A stretch of 64,000 bases of DNA from assembly GCF_020623625.1 (NCBI RefSeq), contig NC_060204.1:722501-786500 (forward strand), in the 5' to 3' direction. Each line of letters opens with the position of its first letter. The first letter of the stretch is position 1. Source of the DNA: Saccharomycodes ludwigii (Eukaryota; Ascomycota; Saccharomycetes; Saccharomycodales; Saccharomycodaceae). Below, one piece after another: positions 20,951 through 29,000 of this stretch. The notes under the pieces were generated by a model. The model made no database searches. It saw nothing but the letters and a program-made list of their open reading frames with translations, and was not told where the DNA came from. The position numbers were made by a program, and so were the translations under genes.

Positions 20951-23359
20951 TCAAATACTAGATAAACTTGAAGAATTAGAAGTTTTTTCTTTTTCTTCCA
21001 TGCTATCGTCATCTTGTACAAATAAATTCTCTTCCTTCTTTTTATCACTTTCCAAAAATGTATCTGTGGTATTTTTTCCGTCTTTTTGCTCTATGCTTGG
21101 AATACTATTATTTTTTCCTTTATTATTTGAAATATCTATGTTTTCCGGTTTGTCAGGAACAGTAACCTGTACAAAAAATAGTTTTACCTCATTATAGCCT
21201 TTATTTTCGAAAGCATAATTATTGTATGCTGGTACTTGAAAGGAACTCCCAGCTGTACAGACAAACTTATTCTCATATAATGTGACTTCTAGTATCCCTT
21301 GCACCACATAAAATGTTAATGCTGTATTATAAGAATTAGTGGGTGCCTTTTTGCCGTGCATAATGGGTAACTTTAACACTCCGCTAGCAAAAAGCTCTTT
21401 GTGTTTATCAAACATTACAGATAATGAGAAATTATCCTCATCAGACGCTTCTACCTCTTCAGTTTGTGCTCTGTTTGGAGCAAAAGCAATAATTTCATCT
21501 TCCTCAACCGTAGCTGGTGCATTAGCTACATCTTGGTTACCTGGGTCTTTGGTAACTTTGACGACAGTTGATTCTAATAACCCATACTTTATCCATTTCG
21601 AATTGGGGAAATCTCCCTCGTTTACTTGTCTAAGAATCTCTTTGTTTACCTCCTCGGCACGATTATTTAACATATTTTTCTTTGGTCTACCTCTACGTTT
21701 CCCATTAGATGTTGAATTATTATTTCCACTAATAGACACGTTGTTATTACTTAATAAGTTCCTTTTCCTCCTTTGTTTTCTCATTAGTTCCTCTTCATCA
21801 GTATCATCATCAGGATCCTTTCTTATAACGTCAGCTATTTCTAAAACTGGCTTTTCAGGGTTTCTCTTGTAAACAATTTTTTCATTCCTCCAGTAATCTA
21901 GAGTAGGGACGCGTATTCTGGTGGATCTTCTTAGTCCAAGTGGACGTTCCATGCTGGTTTCTTCTTCCGATTCAAACTCTTTTTGTTGACCCAATATAAA
22001 TTCTTCATCATCTGGATCATCGTTTTTGTTAGTCCTTGCAGCACTAGTATTTTCTTTAGATAACCTAGGGTCTACTCTTTTATTTAATTCCAAACTGGAA
22101 TCGCTATCAAATTCAGCCATATCTTCGGCACCAGTATTATTAGCGTAAGACTGCCTCTGCGTTAAATTTTTTTCCATATTGCTTTCACTACCTTGCGGTA
22201 TGTCTTTTAAAAGTTCTTCTTCTTCTTCCTCTTCTTCATAATCTTCTTCTTCATAATCTTCATCTTGCTCCTCAGGTTCCGGAATCAGCTCATTAGTATC
22301 ATCATTATCAAAATCATAATCTTCATCTTCATCATCACTTTCTTCTTCACGGATATCTTCAACCAAAATATTCTGTGACGTATGCACTTCTGAAATATCA
22401 TTCCCTGTCTCATTGTCATCAATTAAATCTGGAACAGTACCATACAAGTCTGTTGCTTTAGGTTTTTTTCTTGGTGGTGTTAAGGAAATAGAGATATCAT
22501 CAACTTCTCTATTAAGATTATTCATATAGCTCACGTCTAGGTTAGAAGGCATTTCTTTGGGTAATTTCTCTCCTAGTTCCTCTGTAGGTTGTTCTGGTTC
22601 TTCCATGTTAAAATCTGGTTCATTATAAATACCATTATTGCTATCATTATTATTGGGATTTTGATCGGTATAGCTTCCCACTTCTTGACCATATGAATCA
22701 ATATCTGTCACAAAATTCGACTCATGGACGTTTCTTTGGTATCGCATTTCCTGCTTTTTTGTCTTCTGACTTTCTTCTTCCTCTTCTCCTTCTTCTTCTT
22801 CTTCTTCTTCTTCTTCCCATTCGTCTAAAACTCTTGTGTTTAAATTAGATCCCGTTTGGTCTAATCCCGTTAACAGTGTCGGTGGGTTAGAATATTGAGA
22901 AGAAGTCAATGTATTTTGAGTATTTGCAAAAATTTGTGGTTTAGGTTCTCCTATGATTCTAGTTTGATTCTGGAAATTTGTTGGCAATTGTTGTTGAGTT
23001 GAAGAGGAACCTGCAAAAACAGGAATATTATATAATTGGGGTGCTGGCGGTGGAAGGGGTATCTGCTGAGAGGAGCTAAATATATTATTCCCATTTATGC
23101 TATGTTGAGGAGGTAATTTTTGTTGACGAGGAGCTAAATTTATATTGTTATTAAATGGATTAGCGCCGGGTGTATTTTGTTGAGTTTTCAATCTTTTATC
23201 ATTATTACCACTGTCCTTATTATCATAATGAAAAAATGATATATTATCATCTGTAAAGAAATCATCGATATTTTCCATGCTAAATTCATCTTTTGGTAAA
23301 CTTTCCCTTGCTTTTATTCCCATCTTACGGGATCTAATACCCAAATCCATATAATTCAT
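20951..23359 (-). CDS. MIF2: Centromere protein Mif2 (CENP-C)
   Basis: An 802-residue protein. The N-terminus (MDLGIRSRKMGIKARESL, then an Asp/Phe-rich segment) matches the Mtw1-complex-binding end of Mif2. Two long acidic tracts follow (near 190 and 340-400). The CENP-C signature lies at about 472-495 (RRSTRIRVPTLDYWRNEK), an AT-hook-like KRRGRPKK near 560, and a C-terminal cupin dimerisation domain at about 676-740 (FYVVQGILEVTLYENKF, SFQVPAYNNYAFEN). Mif2 binds the Cse4 nucleosome and recruits the outer kinetochore. S. cerevisiae Mif2 is 549 residues; here the acidic linkers are expanded. It converges with STE20. Synteny: YKL089W beside CUE2 (YKL090W). Confidence 0.95.
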   Translation of the reverse strand: MNYMDLGIRSRKMGIKARESLPKDEFSMENIDDFFTDDNISFFHYDNKDSGNNDKRLKTQQNTPGANPFNNNINLAPRQQKLPPQHSINGNNIFSSSQQIPLPPPAPQLYNIPVFAGSSSTQQQLPTNFQNQTRIIGEPKPQIFANTQNTLTSSQYSNPPTLLTGLDQTGSNLNTRVLDEWEEEEEEEEEGEEEEESQKTKKQEMRYQRNVHESNFVTDIDSYGQEVGSYTDQNPNNNDSNNGIYNEPDFNMEEPEQPTEELGEKLPKEMPSNLDVSYMNNLNREVDDISISLTPPRKKPKATDLYGTVPDLIDDNETGNDISEVHTSQNILVEDIREEESDDEDEDYDFDNDDTNELIPEPEEQDEDYEEEDYEEEEEEEELLKDIPQGSESNMEKNLTQRQSYANNTGAEDMAEFDSDSSLELNKRVDPRLSKENTSAARTNKNDDPDDEEFILGQQKEFESEEETSMERPLGLRRSTRIRVPTLDYWRNEKIVYKRNPEKPVLEIADVIRKDPDDDTDEEELMRKQRRKRNLLSNNNVSISGNNNSTSNGKRRGRPKKNMLNNRAEEVNKEILRQVNEGDFPNSKWIKYGLLESTVVKVTKDPGNQDVANAPATVEEDEIIAFAPNRAQTEEVEASDEDNFSLSVMFDKHKELFASGVLKLPIMHGKKAPTNSYNTALTFYVVQGILEVTLYENKFVCTAGSSFQVPAYNNYAFENKGYNEVKLFFVQVTVPDKPENIDISNNKGKNNSIPSIEQKDGKNTTDTFLESDKKKEENLFVQDDDSMEEKEKTSNSSSLSSI

Positions 23360-23808
23360 TATTAACCTTTTTTTTTTTTTTTTCTCCTCCTCCCTCTTTT
23401 AAACCTGTACTTTTTATTTACCTTTTGATGAGCCTAAATGATTGCCCTATTGGTTTTAATGGAAATTAATAATCAATATGTATCGAGACAACTTTGCCAT
23501 TAAACTTTGGTCTATACTAGTTGAAAATAATAACTTCATCAAGTATAAACAAGATCTTTTTTTCCTCTAAACAAAAAAATATAAAAAAAAGTATAAAATT
23601 AGAAATAAACACGAAAAAATATCGCTCAAATTTTTTTTTTTATTTTTTTCATTTTGCGTGGTTGTTCAGTATCATTTCTTAAACAGTATACGCGTTAAGA
23701 TGTTTTTATATCATTAAAAAAAAAAAATAAAAGAAAGAAAATAAAAATGGTCATACTTATAATCTTGCTTTCTGTTTTAGGTTATTTAATTACTTTAATT
23801 TGCTTTTA
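23360..23808. other. CUE2-MIF2 intergenic region (MIF2 promoter)
   Basis: 449 bp between two minus-strand genes. It holds the MIF2 promoter and CUE2 3' end, several T/A runs and one MCB-like hexamer (23690-23695). Nothing else is recognised. Confidence 0.5.
23690..23695. promoter_or_regulatory. MCB-like element (ACGCGT) upstream of MIF2
   Basis: ACGCGT is the MBF-binding core of G1/S genes in yeast; here it lies 331 bp upstream of MIF2. A six-base palindrome occurs by chance (another is inside the MIF2 coding region), so the regulatory reading is only suggestive. Confidence 0.3.
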
Positions 23809-25254
23809 TCACATAGGTGCTTTTTTTTTTCTTCTGCCATCAACAATATAATAAGAAGGTCCATCTTCAAAAACATATCCATTAGTGTTTAAATATTTCT
23901 GCACTTTAATTTTAATAATCGGCCTTCCTCCAATACTGTGAAGTCCACGACCAGTAACAATCGTTAGTGGATTCACATATTGGACCTTATTTAGAGATAA
24001 GTTACATTTGTCTAGTTCCCTCTGTGTCATTTCTTCATTCCACCACATCTCCAAAGCTATTTCCAGAATTGACAGAGTCTCCTCTGATGTAAATGAATGG
24101 AAATCTAGCTTGAATGTGTCAAACATGGTCTCAAGCATTTTTTTAGCTTTTAAATAATCTTCGCGTGAACGAAATGCGCTAAAAGATAATTTATTCATTG
24201 AGGTGTTAATATTATTAATACAAGCATGATTCTCTTGCATTGGTATATCCCTAAAAGGTGGTTCACTTTTTCTTTTATAATTGCTCGGCGTAAACACCAA
24301 ACCACTATGCCCCTCATGTATTTTAAAAGTTAAAGCTGCCGCTTTTTCATCGATTAAGAATTTGCATAATAAAATAGTTTTATCCACATCTCCATTATAG
24401 AATTCTAAAGCTTTTCTCAAAAAATTACGATTGATTGTTTTCAAAACCGGATTTCCATTTAATATTTCTTCTAGTTCGATGGCTTGGCTTGTAGTAGCAG
24501 AATATCTATAGGCAGAAAAGGGGTTGTCTTTTTTTGGTACTTGGGTCATGGACAATGGCTTAAGTATTTGGTTATCAGAGAAGTTTATAGCTTTATAAGA
24601 ATATCCATTAGCCGACTGCACCTTTCCACCTTTAATTCTAGACATCGGAGGTGAAGAATTAATAGGGATATTGTTGTTATTATTGTTTAATGAAACTGCA
24701 TTTAGATTATTTCCAGTATATTCTTTATAATTCTCTATAATGGATATAATAGCATTTGCTGTGCTAAAATTTGATTTAAAATAAGCATTTCTCGCCAGAG
24801 TTTCCGGAATTCCAGTCAAATCCATAATTTTGTTTATATTTTTCGTAGTTTTAGACCACTGGTCTTTGGTCTCCTCAATAGTTGGTTTATTTTTGATGGC
24901 TTTTTGAATTTCTTGTTGCTCTTTGATATCTTGATTGGATAATGCTTCATAGTTTAAAAGCAGCGGTATAACTTTTTCTATGTCGTTTTTCTCTTGTAAA
25001 AGGATGTTGTTGATGAAATTCCGTGATAACTTAGGAAACATTTCAGATAACTTATCTGGTACTTTTATTTCTTCCTTTTCATACTGCTGATCAACCGGTT
25101 CTTCAACAACTTGGTTTCCGCTTAATAACATTGAGCAAGCTAATTCTAAATTTTGATCAGCATCGTTTAAAGTCCTTGTTAACACATCCAAATGCATGCT
25201 AGGAAAAAGCTCGGCCAATGTTAAAATGGTGGTTTCATTTGCTTTTTTATTCAT
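23809..25254 (-). CDS. CUE2: Smr-domain endonuclease Cue2
   Basis: A 481-residue protein. Two CUE-type ubiquitin-binding domains lie at about residues 10-48 and 65-100 (LFPSMHLDVL, MFPKLSRNFI). A third UBA-like helical segment lies near 135-175. A C-terminal Smr nuclease domain follows, with the LDFH motif (about 380) and the TGRGLHS motif (about 430), both expected for an active Smr fold. Cue2 cleaves mRNA in the A site of collided ribosomes in no-go decay. S. cerevisiae Cue2 is 443 residues. Order and orientation with MIF2 agree with YKL090W-YKL089W. Confidence 0.93.
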   Translation of the reverse strand: MNKKANETTILTLAELFPSMHLDVLTRTLNDADQNLELACSMLLSGNQVVEEPVDQQYEKEEIKVPDKLSEMFPKLSRNFINNILLQEKNDIEKVIPLLLNYEALSNQDIKEQQEIQKAIKNKPTIEETKDQWSKTTKNINKIMDLTGIPETLARNAYFKSNFSTANAIISIIENYKEYTGNNLNAVSLNNNNNNIPINSSPPMSRIKGGKVQSANGYSYKAINFSDNQILKPLSMTQVPKKDNPFSAYRYSATTSQAIELEEILNGNPVLKTINRNFLRKALEFYNGDVDKTILLCKFLIDEKAAALTFKIHEGHSGLVFTPSNYKRKSEPPFRDIPMQENHACINNINTSMNKLSFSAFRSREDYLKAKKMLETMFDTFKLDFHSFTSEETLSILEIALEMWWNEEMTQRELDKCNLSLNKVQYVNPLTIVTGRGLHSIGGRPIIKIKVQKYLNTNGYVFEDGPSYYIVDGRRKKKAPM

Positions 25255-25306
25255 TACTTGTTGTGTATTAATCTCTTATACTATGTGTATTTTTATTTTT
25301 GTTTCT

Positions 25307-25345
<39 letters not shown>

Positions 25346-25591
25346 TCGAGTGTTTCATAAAAAAAAAAAAAATGACATTCTAAGAGGGAATAAACCCCAC
25401 TTATACCCCTTCTTTGTGAATTTAGAAGTAGATTATAATATTTATAGTCAATAGAAAGTCTATTATTACTGGAATCTTAACGCTATAAATACATGTGCAT
25501 ATTTAATTTCGAATTAAATAAATGTTAAAGCATGTTAATCAAATATATTGGGGAAAAAAAAAAAAATAAAAAGGGAAAAAGATTCGAACTA

Positions 25592-25700
25592 TGCTGGGAC
25601 ATATATTCGACGTATAGAGTGCAGTCTTATTACAAACAGTGATCAAATACAATAATTAAACAAATACTTTATCAGTAAATATATATAAACCAATTAATAA
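25592..25700 (+). repeat. Possible degenerate LTR head (relic)
   Basis: From 25592 the sequence (TGCTGGGACATATATTCGAC, then GTATAGAGTGC) follows the head of the intact LTR at 1258 (TGTTGGGGCATACGCCCACC, then GTATAAAATGC) with substitutions, and an AAATATATATAAA stretch follows as in that LTR. No right end or target duplication is seen. It may be an old LTR of a related family, or chance similarity. Confidence 0.3.
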
Positions 25701-25827
25701 CTGGTCTAAAAGCATGGCAAGCATATTGTCCAAAGAAAAGAAAAAAACATACATGCATATGTTATATATATGTAGATGTAAAAGTAACAATATCAAAAAC
25801 TTTAATTTGATGCCATAAACAAAATAA

Positions 25828-25834
25828 TTACCCG
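25828..25834 (+). promoter_or_regulatory. Reb1-type site (TTACCCG)
   Basis: An exact TTACCCG lies in the gap upstream of CUE2. Reb1 is a general regulatory factor that uses this core. A seven-base match alone is weak. Confidence 0.25.
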
Positions 25835-26020
25835 CAATAAAAATTCACTCCTAGTTAATGACTATTATTGTTTTGCCCAAAATCTAGAGGGAAGGGGGGG
25901 GGGGTGGAATTGTTCCAATAATTTTATTGTGTAGTGCGCCATATATCATTTGATAAGAAATGAAAAGAAATGGTTGTTCTTGTGTTCTATTTTCTCTAAA
26001 ACATATCACATGGTGGTGAT

Positions 26021-26821
26021 TCAAAAGTAGACATCACTTCTTAAGACCCATTTGACACCATTTTTGACTAATTCTGCTTCATGTAGTAAACAATCATCAC
26101 CATGCTTATGTAATAAAGCTAATCCAGGTAATGGATGAACTTTTTCCATTACGTGACGACTCATGGATGAATAAAATACAGTATCCCCACCGAGTAACTG
26201 ATCGCCACCAGATAAGTAAATCAATAAAGTCCACTTGGTTTCGCCATTGATCTTGTTATTGCCGTTTCGAAAAGTAGTAATTTTAACTGAATCATCATAA
26301 TGTTTGCCAAAGTAATGACCCTTGGTATATCTATAGTATCTTAGGTGAGGATTCAACCCTTTAGCAAGTCTAAAATTTAAGCCTTCTATAATATATTCAT
26401 TCGTAAATAAAATACCTCGTAAGTATTTCCAAAGTTCATCGGCTACTGTTTCATCAAATATTTCAAATCTACCATTAAATCTTTCGGCGTAGTCTTTTGT
26501 CCCTTTTTGATGAAATACTTGTATAAACTCATCATTACATTTATTTTCAGAGGAACTACTCTTTTCATTCTGTCCTTGTAATGAGTTGATTAGTTTGCTA
26601 CATAAATCTTTATTAATAAAATTTGGTATTAGTATGAGTTTGTTTTCAAACGTAACTTCAGGATATGGTACATAATCAAATGGTTTCTTATTATAAGTAA
26701 GAATTGGTGATTTTATTGGTAATTGTGATAGCTCATCCGGGAAACGATACCCAACTGATGGTGATTTTTGCGTGGCTATAGCATTGGCACTTTTACTCAC
26801 CTTGAGCTTTTTTTTACCCAT
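26021..26821 (-). CDS. 2-oxoglutarate/Fe(II)-dependent dioxygenase (prolyl-4-hydroxylase-like)
   Basis: A 266-residue soluble protein; no signal peptide is seen after the basic N-terminus (MGKKKLKVSK). The double-stranded beta-helix signature is complete: HxD iron ligands His174 and Asp176 (GKHYDDSV), a distal His247 (LLHEAE), and Lys257 ten residues further, the usual position for 2-oxoglutarate binding in P4H-like enzymes. RYYRYTKGHYFGKHYD and GGDTVFYSS are typical of fungal and plant P4H-like proteins. The substrate is unknown. It is not Tpa1, which is more than twice as long. I recognise no S. cerevisiae ortholog at this syntenic place, so it is either an ancestral gene lost there or a gain here. 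Confidence 0.8.
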   Translation of the reverse strand: MGKKKLKVSKSANAIATQKSPSVGYRFPDELSQLPIKSPILTYNKKPFDYVPYPEVTFENKLILIPNFINKDLCSKLINSLQGQNEKSSSSENKCNDEFIQVFHQKGTKDYAERFNGRFEIFDETVADELWKYLRGILFTNEYIIEGLNFRLAKGLNPHLRYYRYTKGHYFGKHYDDSVKITTFRNGNNKINGETKWTLLIYLSGGDQLLGGDTVFYSSMSRHVMEKVHPLPGLALLHKHGDDCLLHEAELVKNGVKWVLRSDVYF

Positions 26822-26979
26822 TTTTATTCCTAGTGCTATACTTTTTCCTTTTTGTTTGTTTGTTTGTTTGTTTGTTTTTTTAGGGACTTGTTTAAGTATT
26901 ATAAAAACTAATTTGGTTATATCTTTTGAGTAGTTTCTATACTATTATTTTCTAAACCAAAAAAAAAAAAATGAAAAGG

Positions 26980-27026
<47 letters not shown>

Positions 27027-27134
27027 ATTAAAAAGACAAATATTAACAATTACATGATATGATCCAAATATATGACCATAAAATGTGGTAAAAATGTATA
27101 TATAACTGTGATTCTTATAAATATGTGAGTGTGC
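26822..27134. other. YAP3-dioxygenase intergenic region with 46-base A run
   Basis: 313 bp that include a (TTTG)n run at about 26851-26876 and an uninterrupted run of 46 A at 26980-27025, the longest homopolymer I noticed in the window. It holds the dioxygenase promoter and YAP3 3' end. Confidence 0.5.
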
Positions 27135-28522
27135 TTATTTATTAAACCTTGCATTTTCTACCAATTTATTTATAAAACTTTTATAGTACGCTGGTCCGTG
27201 GCCATGGCATACCTCATGACCTTTCAATTCAGACATAATATAATATATATCAAATGTCGAATTGGAATTATTGTCACTAGTACCGCTGTTACAAACACTT
27301 TGGTTCATTTCATATTCATTTAATAAGTCATTCAAATATTCCCAAGTGGCAGGAACAATCAACAGTTCTTCCTGGCCTTGATTGATATCATATTTTAATG
27401 TTTTCAATTCGTTGACTGTATCAACATGGTGCTTATCTAAATCCACCAAGTACTCACTAAATTCGTTTTTGGAAGGAAAAGTAAATTTGGCATGCTTATG
27501 ATCTAACAAAAGACTAGATTTTAAAGGATCTCCTCCGCTTTCTAGTAGTAATTTATTTTCAATACTTATTTCTAAGCTTTTTTTTTTAGTTCCTCCATTT
27601 CCTGTAGTAAACTTTCTCTGTGATGTTCTGATTCTTTTAGTTTAATTTCTAGTTCCTTTAATTTTGCCTCTTTTCTTTCTCTAAACGCTTTTTGTGCGGT
27701 TCTGTTTTGTTCTTTTTTCCTTCTTTTTAATATTTCATCTGACAATACATTTTGATCACCATTCCCGGAATTGTTGCTGTTAGGTGTTATTGCTTCGGTA
27801 ATATGCTCCCCACCTTTTAGTTTATAAAACTGGGGATTTTGATTAGGTGATTCATAAATATGGCTTTGAGTAGGATGATATGGAGTATTGTTGTTGTTAC
27901 TAGAAATGTTATCAAGGTTGGAATTAGAAACAATGTTAGTACCAGTACCGCTATTTTCTCTTGATATTCTTAATACATTTAAATCCTCTTGTGAATACAA
28001 ATCTTTTGAGTTCAAATGTCTCTGAGTTTCCGCAAAAAGTTGTGTATACTGTTTCTTATTTTCAGTTCCACTGTTAATGCTACTGTTACTTCCGATAGGA
28101 GAAGAAAATTGGTGATTAACACCAGCATTAGGATGGCTTCCGTTATTGTTATTCAAACTATTATTGTTTTTAGGAATCATGTTGTTTGTGTATGAATAAA
28201 GTAAGTCATGTGAATTGACTATTGGTTCAGCTTCCGAATTAATATCACTCACTAAATTGTTCCCATCATATGTCCTTTTTATACGGTTTATTTCATAATC
28301 CTGAGAAATGCGGTTGTCGTATTTGAATACAGAGGCACTATTACAGTCAATAGCTGAAGTATGATAAAAGTTATCTACTGGATCCAATATATTGGAAATA
28401 ATGTTATTATTAGTGTTATTAATATCAGCATCGTCGAATCCATTGTACTGTCTTTGATAAATATTATTTACACGGTTGGGATCACCATTGACTTGTTGTT
28501 GTTGATTGTAATCATAGATGAT
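27135..28522 (-). CDS. YAP3: bZIP transcription factor Yap3-like, reading frame interrupted
   Basis: A Yap-family gene assembled from two overlapping-phase frames. The upstream frame (to 27572) carries the bZIP basic region NRTAQKAFRERKEAK and the start of the leucine zipper. The zipper then continues in another phase (LEISIENKLLLES) into a C-terminal domain with FTFPSKNEF, VPATWEYL and CHGHGPAY. All of these have counterparts in S. cerevisiae Yap3 (YHL009C), which fits the synteny with STE20. The phase change coincides with a run of ten A (T at 27578-27587 on the plus strand); eleven A would keep one frame. In addition, the upstream frame opens after a stop at 28523-28525 and has no ATG before codon 115 (28180). 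Options are a sequencing error, a polymorphic allele, slippage, a hidden upstream exon, or gene decay. Domains beyond the break look conserved. Confidence 0.8.
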
Positions 28523-29000
28523 TTATAATCAGTTTTCCGAATATTATTATTCTGGTTAGTGTTACTTTAGGTTGTGCTAGGCAATTGTTACAATTAAAAC
28601 AAAAGAAGTAGAACAATTTTGAAGTTAAAATCAGGTGGTACCCTTTCTGTTATTTGTTGAGGGGGGTTTATATATATTTTCCTTAAATTTGGCATAAAAA
28701 AATCTTTTTTTTTTTTAAATAATGTTTTCCGATGTTATTCGGATATATGGTCACTTCGTGTCGATGGTTCTTTTTCAAACAGATGTCACTTTGATTGAAT
28801 TTTATATTGTTTCAAAGCCAGTAATTATAATCAATGCAAATGGATTAAGTAACACCCAAAGAAAAAAAAAAAAAAAAAAGAAAAAATAACATAATTTCTC
28901 TAATATTTAAACTTTTATTTAAACATAATAATCAAAATTTTTTTAAAAGTATGATTTTTGTTAATACTGAATCTCATAGATTGTATATATTTATATATAT
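28523..29000. other. CTF18-YAP3 intergenic region
   Basis: 478 bp with the YAP3 promoter and CTF18 3' end. A/T runs occur near 28700 and 28862. A possible upstream exon for YAP3 would lie here, but I find no clear splice-site set. Confidence 0.4.

Larger units (their letters stand above)
25255..26020. other. Gap between the dioxygenase gene and CUE2
   Basis: 766 bp. Contents: a T run of 37 (25308-25344), an A run, a possible LTR relic starting at 25592, a Reb1-type TTACCCG at 25828-25834, and an 11-base G run at 25894-25904 that is unusual in such AT-rich DNA. No ORF is convincing. Confidence 0.5.

Noticed and set aside
25581-25620. B-box-like GATTCGAACT suggesting a tRNA on the minus strand
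   Set aside because: The flanking bases cannot form a T stem and no acceptor or anticodon arm follows.
28516-28575. CACTAACCAG on the minus strand as branch point and acceptor for a YAP3 leader intron
   Set aside because: Branch-to-acceptor distance is too short, and stops in the coding phase lie between it and the open frame.
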